From Stenotrophomonas sp. ESTM1D_MKCIP4_1 (lineage in GTDB: Bacteria > Pseudomonadota > Gammaproteobacteria > Xanthomonadales > Xanthomonadaceae): a DNA stretch of 64,000 bases. Position numbers and translations under genes: made by a program. Positions 31,769 to 40,753 of the stretch are shown here, piece by piece (position 1 is the first letter of the stretch; the number at the start of each line of letters is the position of its first letter). The stretch spans positions 3,864,684-3,928,683 of the forward strand of contig NZ_CP026004.1 in NCBI RefSeq assembly GCF_003086895.1, written 5' to 3'. A model generated the notes under the pieces. It searched no databases. It was not told where the DNA came from and saw nothing but the letters and a program-made list of their open reading frames with translations.

Positions 31769-33133
31769 TCAGTTCAGGGCCGACTGGCCGATGCGCAGGC
31801 TGCTGCGGCGCAGGCGCCACCCCATCAGGATGGCGGCGGCGGTCAGGCCCACGATCAGGCCGATCCACATGCCCTGCGGGCCCATGCCCAGGCCCAACCC
31901 GAGCCCGGCGCCAAGCGGCATGCCCAGCCCCCAGTAGGCGAACATGGCGATGAACATCGGTACGCGGGTGTCCTTCAGCCCGCGCAGCGCGCCGGCCGAC
32001 AGCACCTGGATGCCATCGGGGAACTGGAAGGTGGCCGCGTACAGCAGCAGGGTGGACGCCAGGCCGGCCACGGCCAGGTCATTGGTGTAGACACCGACGA
32101 TGGCATCGTGGCCGAACAGCAGCACTGCTGCCGACAGCGTCTGCGTGCCCATGATGATCGCGTAGCCGGCCCACGCCGCGCGGCGCACGCCGAAGCCATC
32201 ACCACGGCCGACCGCATGGCCCACGCGCACGGTAGTGGCCTCGGCCACGCCCATCGGGATCATGAAGCACAGCTGCGCCACGTTGATCGCGATCTGGTGC
32301 GCGGCCGCCTCGTTGGCGCCCAGGCGGCCAATCAGCAGCGCGGTGACGATGAACAGACCGCCTTCCATCAGCACGGTGATGCCGATCGGCAGGCCGGTAC
32401 GCAGCAGGTCCCAGATTGCCGCCGGGCGCGGGCCTTCAAAGTGGGCGAACAGCTGCAGGTGGGCGAAGCGCTTGGTGAACCACAGGTAGGTGGCGAACGC
32501 GATGGCCTGCAGCCACATCATCACCGCCGAGGCGATACCCAGGCCTTCCGCCCCCATTTCCGGGAAGCCGAGCTTGCCATTGGCCAGTACGTACCCCATC
32601 GGCGCCAGCACCAGCAGTCCACCGAAGCCGAGCAGCATGGTCGGCAGCGTCCAGTGCATGCCCTCGCTGAGGTAGCGCATGCAGAAGTACAGGGTCAGCG
32701 CCGGTCCCCCCCAGCGCACCGCGTGCAGGAACGCCGTCGCGCCGGGCACGATGTCCGGGGCGATGCCGAACGCCGGCAGCAGCGGCGGCACCACCGTAAG
32801 GAAGGTGAACATGATCAGGCCCAGGCCCAGTGCGAGCCACAGCGCCTGGCGGAACAGCGGGCCGATCTCGCGCTCGCGGCCGGCGCCGTGCAGCTGCGAC
32901 ACCGATGCGGTGAGCGAGATGAGCGTGCCGATGGGGATCAGCATCGGCAGCCACAGCAGGGCCGTGCCGATGGTCACCGCGGCCAGGGTTGCCGTGGCGT
33001 GGTGGCCGGCAATGACGTTGTCGACGAAGGAGATGAGACCGGTGGATACGTGACCCAGCACCAGAGGCAGGGCGAGCAGACCGGTCGCGCCGACTTCCTT
33101 GCTGAAGCGCGGCGTGGAGGTTGCAGTAGACAT
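31769..33133 (-). CDS. MATE-family multidrug/sodium antiporter (NorM-like)
   Basis: 454-aa protein with twelve predicted membrane segments in two homologous halves. Typical NorM features are seen: LALPLVLGHVSTGLISFVDNVIAGHH near the N-terminus, HQIAINVAQLCFMIPMGVAEATTVRVG in the second half, and QVLSAGALRGLKDTRVPM. It would export cationic drugs with Na+ or H+. The start MSTATSTPRF at 33133 has no strong ribosome site, and a TTG six codons upstream is an alternative. It is read in the same direction as sppA, 115 bp upstream of it. Confidence 0.9.
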   Translation of the reverse strand: MSTATSTPRFSKEVGATGLLALPLVLGHVSTGLISFVDNVIAGHHATATLAAVTIGTALLWLPMLIPIGTLISLTASVSQLHGAGREREIGPLFRQALWLALGLGLIMFTFLTVVPPLLPAFGIAPDIVPGATAFLHAVRWGGPALTLYFCMRYLSEGMHWTLPTMLLGFGGLLVLAPMGYVLANGKLGFPEMGAEGLGIASAVMMWLQAIAFATYLWFTKRFAHLQLFAHFEGPRPAAIWDLLRTGLPIGITVLMEGGLFIVTALLIGRLGANEAAAHQIAINVAQLCFMIPMGVAEATTVRVGHAVGRGDGFGVRRAAWAGYAIIMGTQTLSAAVLLFGHDAIVGVYTNDLAVAGLASTLLLYAATFQFPDGIQVLSAGALRGLKDTRVPMFIAMFAYWGLGMPLGAGLGLGLGMGPQGMWIGLIVGLTAAAILMGWRLRRSSLRIGQSALN

Positions 33134-33229
33134 GGAGGTACAGAACGCCAACTGCGGTTGCGCGCGAAGGGCACAGGCACCGGGTTGGGGGCGGCCATTT
33201 TACGGCCAAACGATGCCACGCCGCATGCC

Positions 33230-33390
33230 CGGTAGAGTCGACCGTTGGTCGACTGCGCTTCATTCGGCCCGCGCAGGCCCCCCCGCGCTGCGCGCGGTAG
33301 TGGACCAACGGTCGACTCTACCCCGTTGAATCCCGGTCGAATCCCCGCCGAAATCCCGACCGGATCCCGGTCGGATCCCCCTGATTTTAC
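33230..33390. repeat. GTAG-type dimer repeat and a degenerate simple repeat
   Basis: GGTAGAGTCGACCGTTGGTCGAC (about 33230) and CCAACGGTCGACTCTACC (about 33305) form an inverted dimer around a CGCGCTGCGCGCGG core, the same building blocks as in the 155-bp array. It is followed by a degenerate CCCGGTCGAATCCC-type repeat (about 33330-33380). Confidence 0.8.
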
Positions 33391-33962
33391 TGGCCGGCCT
33401 GTCGCTTCAGCCAGGCGTCGCGTTCGGCGGCCGGCACCGCCAGGAAGGCGCTGCGCACGGCGTCGCGTTCCTGCGGTGGGGTGCGCTGGGCAACCAGCGC
33501 CAATTGCGTCAACTGCGCGGCGCTGAGTTGGCGCAGCACGGCCAACACTGGTTCGCGCTGCTCCGGCGGCACCAGTCCGAACAGGCCGTGCAGCTTCGGG
33601 AACTGCATGCCCAGCTGCGGGCCCAGCCGCCAGCCATCGCGGAAGGACTGGTCCTGGGCCTGGAACTGCTCGCGCAGGCGCTGCTGCTGTGCAGCCGGCA
33701 GCGCGGCAAAGCGGGCAGCGGCCTGGCGGATGCGTTCGCGCTCGCCCTCCGGCAACGCCTTCCACGCAGCGTAATCGGCACGACGCTGGCGCTGCTGCTC
33801 GGGCCGCAGTTGGGCAAAAGCGTCGGGTGAGCTCGTATCAGCAGCCAGTGCTGGCGTTGTGCCGGGTGCAGCGGGGGGCAGTGGCACCTGCAGCGAAGGG
33901 GGCGCGGCGGCCAGCGACAACGGCAGTGCCAGCAGCAGGCTGGTCAGCAGGAACTTATTCAT
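33387..33962 (-). CDS. Secreted DUF3106 protein
   Basis: 191-aa protein with signal peptide MNKFLLTSLLLALPLSLAAA. The mature part is Pro-rich at first and then strongly helical, with DUF3106-type segments rich in Arg, Gln and Trp (LRPEQQRQRRADYAAWKALP, ERERIRQAAARFAAL, QREPVLAVLRQL). It overlaps the end of the membrane sigma-like gene by 8 bp, so it is translated with it. In betaproteobacteria, DUF3106 genes sit beside an ECF sigma factor and a DUF3619 protein; this pair looks like a compressed version of that cluster. Confidence 0.8.
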   Translation of the reverse strand: MNKFLLTSLLLALPLSLAAAPPSLQVPLPPAAPGTTPALAADTSSPDAFAQLRPEQQRQRRADYAAWKALPEGERERIRQAAARFAALPAAQQQRLREQFQAQDQSFRDGWRLGPQLGMQFPKLHGLFGLVPPEQREPVLAVLRQLSAAQLTQLALVAQRTPPQERDAVRSAFLAVPAAERDAWLKRQAGQ

Positions 33963-34953
33963 CGGCAGCGGCCGTTTCCAGCGCGGCACCAACCGGCTCG
34001 GGGCGGGTCGGCTTGGGTTCGGATTCGTCCACCGGCAGCGGGCCACCTGCGGCGCTCCACGCATAAAGATCGGCATCGGCGGCCAGCGGATAGTCACGGT
34101 CGGCCAGCATGGCGGCGTCCTCGGCCGCGTGGCCATCGGCGCCGGCCATCGGCTGCACATCGGTGGCCGGCAGGGCTTCGACAGTGACCGGACCGGCCTC
34201 GGCGACCACGCCTTCCGGCAGCGGCGCATCGCTGGCCGGCGCACGGGTCTGCCAGTAGCGCCAGCCCAGGGCGGCGGCCAGCAGCACCGCGACCGTCGCC
34301 AGCAGGATGACCGGGCCACGCCAGCGCGGTGCGCCACCGGCAGCACGGCGGCGCTTGGGCGCACTGCGCTCCTCGCGGGCCGGCGCGCGCCAGCTGGTCG
34401 TAGGGGCCTGGTTGTTGGTCGCCGGCGCCGAGGGCTGCTGCAGCTGCTGCAGGCGCTTGGCGGGCAGATCGCGGATACGCAGCTGCACCTGCTCGGCCAG
34501 ACCGCGCCATGCGGCGGCGTCGGGCTGGCCGTGGGCGTCACGCGGGCACGCGGCGGCCAGCAGCTGCTGGTAGCCGTCCTCCTCGATGTCCAGCACGCGG
34601 GTGGCAATGCTTTCATCCAGGCTGCCGCCGACCCGCAGCAGCAGGGCCAGACGCGGCAACGGCGGCATCTCGCCCAGGGCAGCCAGCGGCAGCGGCCATT
34701 GCCCCGCGGCCGGCTCGCGCAGCGCCTGGCGCTGGCCCAGCAGGGTCCAGAAACGGGTGGGCCACTGCGCCATCGGCAGATCACTGGCCACGGCGGAAAA
34801 AGCACGCATCACCGCAACCAGGGTCTGCTCGGCACGGGCGGGGTCACCGCACTGCAGTTCGGCAACCACCAGTGCGCGGCGCTCGACACCACGCAGGAAC
34901 GCCGACAGCGCGCCGGCCGCGGTCGAGGAAACAGGGGCGGGCACAGCCGTCAT
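33955..34953 (-). CDS. Membrane-anchored protein with a degenerate ECF-sigma-like N-terminal domain
   Basis: 332-aa protein. Residues 19-72 (FLRGVERRALVVAELQCGD, AEQTLVAVMRAF) recall ECF sigma region 2, and 95-135 (LPRLALLLRVGGSLDESIATRVLDI) recall region 4 (LPPRQRAALLLRE...LSYEEIAEVLGI in true ECFs). The DNA-contact residues are not convincing, so it may not act as a sigma factor. A basic linker (KRRRAAGGAPRWR) leads to one membrane segment (about 213-232) and a ~95-residue acidic, probably periplasmic tail. The pair with the DUF3106 gene suggests a fusion of sigma-like and DUF3619-like parts (inference). Confidence 0.6.
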   Translation of the reverse strand: MTAVPAPVSSTAAGALSAFLRGVERRALVVAELQCGDPARAEQTLVAVMRAFSAVASDLPMAQWPTRFWTLLGQRQALREPAAGQWPLPLAALGEMPPLPRLALLLRVGGSLDESIATRVLDIEEDGYQQLLAAACPRDAHGQPDAAAWRGLAEQVQLRIRDLPAKRLQQLQQPSAPATNNQAPTTSWRAPAREERSAPKRRRAAGGAPRWRGPVILLATVAVLLAAALGWRYWQTRAPASDAPLPEGVVAEAGPVTVEALPATDVQPMAGADGHAAEDAAMLADRDYPLAADADLYAWSAAGGPLPVDESEPKPTRPEPVGAALETAAADE

Positions 34954-35230
34954 CGGTTACTCCAAAGGTCTGCCGGCATGATAGCGGCAGCCCATCGGCG
35001 GCCGGCAGGACTTGCACCCGCGGCTACTTCGTGCTGCAGGTTGTGCACAGCATCAATCGTGCCGGGCAACGAACCGGGCTGAGCCAGCGCATTCACCCTG
35101 TTTCAGCAATGTTTCACACTCAAATCATTGATTTCAATGATGTTTTAAGTATGGCTATTTTTTGACCAACCCGAGTGTAAAGCTGTCGCCATCGGCCTCA
35201 TGCGGTTCCGCTGACCGGTAACACACAACG
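34954..35230. other. Intergenic region before priA, AT-rich in its right half
   Basis: The left part is ordinary GC-rich spacer that should hold the promoter of the sigma-like gene. From about 35090 the base composition becomes AT-rich, unlike the neighbourhood. An inverted repeat ATCATTG-ATTT-CAATGAT lies at 35124-35141, followed by GTTTTAAG, then TATTTTTTGACC. No convincing gene was seen here. Confidence 0.5.
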
Positions 35231-35253
35231 TTATCCACAGAAGATGTGGATAA
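35231..35253. promoter_or_regulatory. Inverted pair of perfect DnaA boxes upstream of priA
   Basis: TTATCCACA (35231-35239) and TGTGGATAA (35245-35253) are both exact matches to the strongest DnaA-box sequence and face each other across 5 bp. They lie 115 bp before the priA start codon. DnaA binding and control of priA are inference; the palindrome could also fold as a hairpin in RNA. Confidence 0.6.
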
Positions 35254-35367
35254 GACTGAATCTCTAATAGCCACCTGTATTTAGGTGACATTTATGATTC
35301 CGCGGCCACTGCGGGCGCCGTCCTCCGCTCTGCCATCGGCTCCCGCCCGGCCCGTTACACTGCGCCG

Positions 35368-37545
35368 ATGCTCGACCCCATCCCGACCCTGCAGGTCGCC
35401 CTGCCCGTCCCGCTGCCGCGCCTGTTCGACTACCTGCCCCCGGAAGGCCCCGGCCCGGCCGTGCCGGTCGGCTGCCGGCTGAAGGTGCCGTTCGGCAACC
35501 GCGAGCTGGTGGGGATGGTGGCCGGCCATGGCCAGGTGGACGACGGCCAAGGCCTGCGGCAGGCGCTGGCCTGGTGCGACCCGCAGCCGCTGCTGCAGGG
35601 TGAGCTGTGGCAGAGCCTGCAATGGCTGGCCCGTTACACCCACTCCCCGCTGGGCGAGGTGGTGAACACGGCCCTGCCCGGCCCGCTGCGCCACGGCGAA
35701 GCCCTGCCCGACACCCATCACTGGGGCTGGCAGTTGACCGCCGCCGGCCAGGCCCAGCGCGAAAAGCTGCGCGCCGGTAGCCGTCCCCGGCAACTGGCCG
35801 AATTGCTGGGCGAGGCCGTGGTTGATGAGGATGTGCTGGGCGCGCGCATGGACGATTGGCGCACGGCCGCACGCAGCCTGGCCAAGCGCGAACTGGCCGA
35901 GCGCGTGGTTCTGAGCGTGGCGCCCCAGCATGCACAGCCCCTGCCCGGCCCCACCCTCAATGCCGAACAGGCCGAAGCCGTGGCCGCGATCAGCGCCGCC
36001 GACGGGTTCCATGCGTTCCTGCTGGATGGCGTGACCGGCAGCGGCAAGACCGAGGTCTACCTGCAGGCCATCATCCACTGCCTGGCGCAGGGAAAGCAGG
36101 CGCTGGTGCTGGTGCCGGAAATCGGCCTGACCCCGCAGACCCTGGCGCGCTTCCGGGGCCGCCTGGGCATCGCGGTACACGCCCTGCACTCGGGGTTGAG
36201 CGACAACGAACGCGCGCGCGTCTGGGCGGCCGCTTCGCGCGGGGAGGCGCGGGTGATCGTAGGGACCCGCTCAGCGGTGTTCACCCCGCTGCCACACGCC
36301 GGCCTGCTGATCGTCGATGAGGAACACGACGGCAGTTACAAGCAGCAGGATGGCATCCGCTACCACGCCCGTGATTTCGCCCTGGTGCGGGCCAAGGCAC
36401 TGGGCATTCCCGTGCTGCTGGGCAGCGCCACGCCTTCGCTGGAAACCCTGCACAACGCCTACGCAGGCCGCTACACCCATCTGCGCCTGAAGCAGCGCGC
36501 AGGTGATGCGCGGCCGCCACGCGTGCGCATCCTGGATGTCCGCAAGCGGCCGCTGCACGATGGCCTCAGCGACGACGTGCTGGCCGGCATCGGCGAGCAT
36601 CTGCGGCGCGGGCAGCAGGTGCTGGTCTTCAAGAACCGCCGCGGCTACGCACCGGTACTGCTGTGCCACGACTGCGGCTGGACCGCGCCCTGCCAGCGCT
36701 GCGATGCGCCGATGACCGTGCACGGCGGTGGCCGCCGCCTGCAGTGCCACCACTGCGGCGCGCGCCAGCCGGCGCCGCTGGCCTGCCCCGCCTGTGCCAG
36801 CCTCGCGTTGCAGCCGCAGGGCATCGGCACCGAACGCCTGGAAGAACACCTGGTCAGCGCCTTCGCCGATTACCCGGTGGTGCGCATCGACCGCGGCACC
36901 ACCGCGCGCCGCGATGCGCTGGAACAGCAGCTGGCGAAGCTGGGCGACCAGCCCGGCATCCTGGTCGGCACGCAGATCCTGGCCAAGGGCCACGACCTGC
37001 CCAAGCTGACCCTGGTGGTGGTGGTGGGCATCGACGAGGGCCTGTTCTCGGCCGATTTCCGTGCCAGCGAAAAACTGGCGCAGCAGTTGATCCAGGTGGC
37101 TGGGCGTGCCGGCCGCGCGCGTGATCCCGGCGAAGTGTGGCTGCAGACCCACCACCCCGGTCATCCACTGCTGGAAACCCTGGTGAACGGTGGCTACCAC
37201 CCGTTCGCGCAGGCTGAACTGAACCAGCGCCAGGCCGCCGGCTTTCCTCCGTTCGCGCATCTTGCGCTGATGCGTGCGGAAGCCCAGCAGGTGGAACATG
37301 CCAACGCCTTCCTGCTGGCGGCGCGTCAGTTGCTGGGGGAGCAGAACGTCGTGGAGGCCTATGGGCCGATGCCGGCGCCGATGCCACGCCGCGCCGGCTA
37401 CCAGCGCACGCAGCTGCTGCTGTCGGCGCTGCAGCGGCCACCGCTGCACGGCGTGCTGGCCCAACTGGTGCCGCAGCTGTACGCGCTGCCGGAGGCACGC
37501 AAGGTGCGCTGGTCGCTGGATGTGGATCCGACGGATCTGTATTGA
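35368..37545 (+). CDS. priA: Primosomal protein N' (replication restart helicase PriA)
   Basis: 725-aa superfamily 2 helicase that rebuilds replication forks away from oriC. The N-terminal 3'BD and winged-helix parts (LQVALPVPLPRLFDYLPP) precede the helicase core: Walker A GVTGSGKTEV (221-230), the DEEH box in LLIVDEEHDGSYKQ, motif III LGSATPSLETL, and motifs V-VI (GILVGTQILAKGHDLP, QVAGRAGRA). The eight-cysteine zinc-binding insert is intact (CHDCGWTAPCQRCDAP, CHHCGARQ, CPACAS). Length is normal. Confidence 0.97.
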   Translation: MLDPIPTLQVALPVPLPRLFDYLPPEGPGPAVPVGCRLKVPFGNRELVGMVAGHGQVDDGQGLRQALAWCDPQPLLQGELWQSLQWLARYTHSPLGEVVNTALPGPLRHGEALPDTHHWGWQLTAAGQAQREKLRAGSRPRQLAELLGEAVVDEDVLGARMDDWRTAARSLAKRELAERVVLSVAPQHAQPLPGPTLNAEQAEAVAAISAADGFHAFLLDGVTGSGKTEVYLQAIIHCLAQGKQALVLVPEIGLTPQTLARFRGRLGIAVHALHSGLSDNERARVWAAASRGEARVIVGTRSAVFTPLPHAGLLIVDEEHDGSYKQQDGIRYHARDFALVRAKALGIPVLLGSATPSLETLHNAYAGRYTHLRLKQRAGDARPPRVRILDVRKRPLHDGLSDDVLAGIGEHLRRGQQVLVFKNRRGYAPVLLCHDCGWTAPCQRCDAPMTVHGGGRRLQCHHCGARQPAPLACPACASLALQPQGIGTERLEEHLVSAFADYPVVRIDRGTTARRDALEQQLAKLGDQPGILVGTQILAKGHDLPKLTLVVVVGIDEGLFSADFRASEKLAQQLIQVAGRAGRARDPGEVWLQTHHPGHPLLETLVNGGYHPFAQAELNQRQAAGFPPFAHLALMRAEAQQVEHANAFLLAARQLLGEQNVVEAYGPMPAPMPRRAGYQRTQLLLSALQRPPLHGVLAQLVPQLYALPEARKVRWSLDVDPTDLY

Positions 37546-37556
37546 GGATCGGCGCT

Positions 37557-37593
37557 GGGGTCAGAGCCCACCCTTCAGGTGGGATCCGACCCC
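37557..37593. repeat. GGGGTCAGAGCCC/GGGATCCGACCCC palindrome after priA
   Basis: GGGGTCAGAGCCCACC pairs with GGTGGGATCCGACCCC across a short loop, between the convergent priA and GST genes. Same family as at 28529, 29685, 40754 and 45905. Confidence 0.8.
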
Positions 37594-37611
37594 GACCCCG
37601 GTCGCCCCCGC

Positions 37612-38232
37612 TTACGTCAGCGGCGACATCACGCCGCGCTGGTACGCCGGGCGCTCGCGCAGGCGGGCGTACCAGTCGGCCAGGTGCGGCAGGTCCGGGC
37701 GCTGGATCGGCAGTTCGTACCAGGCGTAGATCAACGAGCCCAGCGGAATGTCGCCCATCGCGAATGTCTCGCCCGACAGCCACGGCTGCCTGGCCAGGGT
37801 TGCATCGGCCATCGCCAGGTAATCACCGGCACGCACGATGGCGGCGTTGATGCGTGCTTCATCGCGGTCGGCCGGGGCGGTGCGCATGATTCCCCAGATC
37901 AGTTCGGAGTACAGCGATGCCATCCGCGAGGTGCTCCAGTCCATCCACTTCTCGGCCTGCGCACGCTCCATCGCATCTTCGGCGTACAGCGTGCCCAGCG
38001 AATAGCGCGCGCTCAGGTAGCGCACGATGGTGTTCGATTCCCACAGCGGCAGGCCGTGGTCTTCGATCACCGGCACCAGGCTGTTGGGATTCATCGCCAC
38101 GTACTCGGGTGACTGCGTGCCGCCATGGCTGCCGCCCACTTCGATGCATTCGTACGGCAACCCGATTTCTTCGGCGCACCACAGCACCTTGCGGACGTTG
38201 CTGGAATTACGGCGGCCCCAGATCTTCAACAT
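37612..38232 (-). CDS. Glutathione S-transferase family protein
   Basis: 206-aa GST. The N-terminal thioredoxin-like domain reads MLKIWGRRNSSNVRKVLWC with the cis-Pro motif in NSLVPVIEDHGLPLWES (ESxAI-type glutathione-binding motif as ESNTIVRYL). The C-terminal domain is all helical (YLAMADATLARQPWLSGETFAMGDIPLG, with the conserved Asp N-cap). The start at 38232 matches the family N-terminus. Substrate unknown. Confidence 0.9.
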   Translation of the reverse strand: MLKIWGRRNSSNVRKVLWCAEEIGLPYECIEVGGSHGGTQSPEYVAMNPNSLVPVIEDHGLPLWESNTIVRYLSARYSLGTLYAEDAMERAQAEKWMDWSTSRMASLYSELIWGIMRTAPADRDEARINAAIVRAGDYLAMADATLARQPWLSGETFAMGDIPLGSLIYAWYELPIQRPDLPHLADWYARLRERPAYQRGVMSPLT

Positions 38233-38311
38233 TGCGGATTCCCTTGCCTGCAGCGGTGCGCCACGGTGGCGCGGAGCCGCTACGATACGCCCATCCACAG
38301 GGAGAGACGAC

Positions 38312-38503
38312 GTGACTGCATGGGATGCTTTGAACTACGTTCTGCTGGCAGCGGGGCTGGTGATGCTGGTGCTGGGCTACCGCCGTTCCAGCCGCAACCA
38401 GCTGCTGTGTGCGGGGCTGTTGCTGCTGGCCTTCAATGGCGTCGAGGATTTCGCCGCCGGGTTTGCCGACGGCCATGCGGGTTCCGATGCGCGGGTGATC
38501 TGA
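38312..38503 (+). CDS. Small two-helix membrane protein, 63 aa
   Basis: The GTG start follows GGAGAG. The peptide has two hydrophobic segments (LNYVLLAAGLVMLVLGY and LLCAGLLLLAFNGVEDF) linked by a basic turn (RRSSRNQ), so it should span the membrane twice with a cytoplasmic loop. Divergent from the GST gene by 79 bp. No family recognised; the good ribosome site and composition support a real gene. Confidence 0.55.
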   Translation: MTAWDALNYVLLAAGLVMLVLGYRRSSRNQLLCAGLLLLAFNGVEDFAAGFADGHAGSDARVI

Positions 38504-38515
38504 GTCGCGGCGTCG

Positions 38516-38578
38516 ATGTGCCGGCCAGCGGCCGGCACTACCGGTCTCTCTGATGTGCCGGCCAGCGGCCGGCGCTAC
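38516..38578. repeat. Two direct copies of a GTAG-type palindrome
   Basis: GATGTGCCGGCCAGCGGCC occurs twice (about 38515 and 38550), each followed by GGC(A/G)CTACCGGT. The second copy overlaps the end of the NYN gene and supplies its TAG stop codon on the minus strand. Confidence 0.85.
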
Positions 38579-39351
38579 CGGTTCTTTTTCGGCAGCGCGC
38601 GCACGTAGGACGATTTGCCGTCCTTCTTCAGCTCGAACAGGCCGATGGCTGCCAGCAGATCGCTGAGTTTTCCATACCCGTAGTTGCGTGGATCGAACGA
38701 GGCCTGGTTGCCGATCTGGCTGCCGACCGGGCCCAGGTGCGACCAGCCGTCTTCGCCCTCGGCCGCCGATACCGCACGGCGCAGCATCTTCACCAAGCGC
38801 GTGTCGTTGCGCAGTTCCGCGCTGTTCTTGCGCGGGCGCACTTCATCGCTGCCCACCTGCCCGGCAGGCACCTGTTCGGCCCCGGCCTCGACATCGGGAA
38901 CACTGGCATGGGTCTGGCCCAGCGCTTCAAGGTAGGTGAACTTGGAACAGGCATTGACGAACGGCTCCGGCGTTTTCTTTTCACCGAAGCCATAGACCTT
39001 CACGCCATCGGTCAGCAGGCGCATCACCATCGGGGTGAAGTCGGCATCGCTGGACACGATGGCAAAGCCATCGAGGTTGCGCGCGTACAGCAGGTCCATC
39101 GCATCGATGACCATGGCCATGTCCGACGCATTCTTGCCCTTGCTGTAGGCGAACTGCTGGATCGGGCGGATGGCGTACTCGTGCAGCACCGCTTCCCAGC
39201 CTTTCAGCCGCGGGCTCTTCCAGTTGCCATAGGCACGGCGCACGTTGGCCACGCCATAGCGGGCGACCTCGGCCAGGACTTCGTCGATCTTCGATGCCGG
39301 CGCATTGTCGGCGTCGATCAGCAGGGCGATGCGCTTTTCCGGTTCAGACAT
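38575..39351 (-). CDS. NYN ribonuclease-like domain plus OST-HTH/LOTUS domain protein
   Basis: 258-aa protein. The N-terminal NYN (PIN-like) domain has the metal-binding acids in ALLIDADNAPASK (Asp13, Asp15) and IVSSDADFTPMVMRL, plus the characteristic AYSKGKNASDMAMVIDAMDL. The C-terminal ~65 residues (WSHLGPVGSQIGNQ ... RNYGYGKLSDLLAAIGLFEL) form an OST-HTH/LOTUS domain, an RNA-binding winged helix. The combination suggests an RNA-processing nuclease; bacterial members remain poorly studied. The start has GAGG upstream. Its TAG stop lies inside a GTAG-type repeat. Confidence 0.85.
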   Translation of the reverse strand: MSEPEKRIALLIDADNAPASKIDEVLAEVARYGVANVRRAYGNWKSPRLKGWEAVLHEYAIRPIQQFAYSKGKNASDMAMVIDAMDLLYARNLDGFAIVSSDADFTPMVMRLLTDGVKVYGFGEKKTPEPFVNACSKFTYLEALGQTHASVPDVEAGAEQVPAGQVGSDEVRPRKNSAELRNDTRLVKMLRRAVSAAEGEDGWSHLGPVGSQIGNQASFDPRNYGYGKLSDLLAAIGLFELKKDGKSSYVRALPKKNR

Positions 39352-39459
39352 GATTTCCTCGGTGGGCTGCAGGCTGAGCGGAGTATCACCCATGGCCACT
39401 GCCCGCCATGTGACGTGCGATGATGCAGGGCGACATCCATCCCCCTCTGGAGTACGTCG

Positions 39460-40737
39460 ATGAGCCGCGAACCAGTCCCCCACCTGGTCATCATCGGCGG
39501 CGGTTTTGCGGGCCTCTGGGCCACCCGGGCCCTGGCCCGCGAGAAGATCAGGATCACCCTGCTCGACCGCCGCAACCACCACCTGTTCCAACCCCTGCTG
39601 TACCAGGTCGCCACCGCCGGCTTGTCCGCCCCCGATATCGCCGCCCCGCTGCGCCATATCCTCGGCCACCAGCGCAACGTGGAAGTGCGCCTGGGCGAGG
39701 TCGTCGCCATCGACAAGGCCACCCGCCAGGTTCAGCTGGCCGATGGCAGCACCCTGGGCTACGACAGCCTGCTGCTGGCGACCGGCGCCACCCATGCCTA
39801 TTTCGGCAACGACCAGTGGGCGGCCGATGCGCCGGGCCTGAAGACCCTGGACGATGCCATCGCCCTGCGCCGCAAGCTGCTGCTGGCCTTCGAGCGCGCC
39901 GAGGCCGAACCGGACCCGGCGAAGAAGGCCGCCTGGCTGAGCTTTGCCGTGGTCGGCGGCGGCCCGACCGGCGTCGAACTGGCCGGCACCCTGGCCGAGA
40001 TCGCCCGCCACACCCTGCGCAACGAGTTCCGCCACATCGACCCGGCCAGCGCCACGGTGCGCCTGGTCGAGGCGGGCCCGCGCGTGCTGTCCTCCTTCCC
40101 CGAAGTGCTTTCGCTGAAGGCGCGCCGGCAGCTGGAAAAGCTGGGCGTGGAAGTGCTGACCGGCACCCCGGTGAGCGACATCGACAGCCAGGGCTTCAAG
40201 CTGGGCGAGCAGTTCGTGCCCGCACGCACCGTGGTCTGGGCCGCTGGCGTGGCCGCCTCGCCGCTGGCGCGCACGCTGGACGTACCGCTGGACCGCGCCG
40301 GCCGCGTGCTGGTGCAGCCCGACCTGACCCTGCCCGACCATCCCGAATTGTTCGTGGCCGGCGATCTGGCCGCCGTGAACCAAGCCAACGGCAAGCCGGT
40401 GCCCGGCGTGGCGCCTGCCGCCAAGCAGATGGGCAAGTACGTGGCCGATGTGATCCGTGCGCGCCTGCATGGCAAGCCGACGCCGGGGCCGTTCAAGTAC
40501 GCCGATTACGGCAACCTGGCCACCATCGGCCGCATGGCCGCCATCGTGCACCTGGGCAAGCTGCAGCTGTCGGGCATCCTGGCCTGGTGGTTCTGGCTGG
40601 CCGCGCACGTGTTCTTCCTGATCGGTTTCCGCAACCGCATCGTGGTGCTGTTGAACTGGGCGGTGGCGTACTGGAGCTACCAGCGCAGCGCGCGCATCAT
40701 CTTCGGCGATGATCAGGAAGACCGACGGCCGAGGTAA
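39460..40737 (+). CDS. ndh: Type II NADH:quinone oxidoreductase (NDH-2)
   Basis: 425-aa flavoprotein that passes electrons from NADH to quinone without pumping protons. Two dinucleotide-binding motifs are clear: FAD site VIIGGGFAGLWATRALA (about 10-26) and NADH site AVVGGGPTGVELAGTLAE (about 165-182). The quinone-site AQxAxQ-type region reads VAPAAKQMGKYVAD. The C-terminal segment has hydrophobic stretches (LSGILAWWFWLAAHVFFLIGF) that attach the enzyme to the inner membrane, common in gammaproteobacterial NDH-2. Confidence 0.93.
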   Translation: MSREPVPHLVIIGGGFAGLWATRALAREKIRITLLDRRNHHLFQPLLYQVATAGLSAPDIAAPLRHILGHQRNVEVRLGEVVAIDKATRQVQLADGSTLGYDSLLLATGATHAYFGNDQWAADAPGLKTLDDAIALRRKLLLAFERAEAEPDPAKKAAWLSFAVVGGGPTGVELAGTLAEIARHTLRNEFRHIDPASATVRLVEAGPRVLSSFPEVLSLKARRQLEKLGVEVLTGTPVSDIDSQGFKLGEQFVPARTVVWAAGVAASPLARTLDVPLDRAGRVLVQPDLTLPDHPELFVAGDLAAVNQANGKPVPGVAPAAKQMGKYVADVIRARLHGKPTPGPFKYADYGNLATIGRMAAIVHLGKLQLSGILAWWFWLAAHVFFLIGFRNRIVVLLNWAVAYWSYQRSARIIFGDDQEDRRPR

Positions 40738-40753
40738 TGGCCTGCACGACCCT

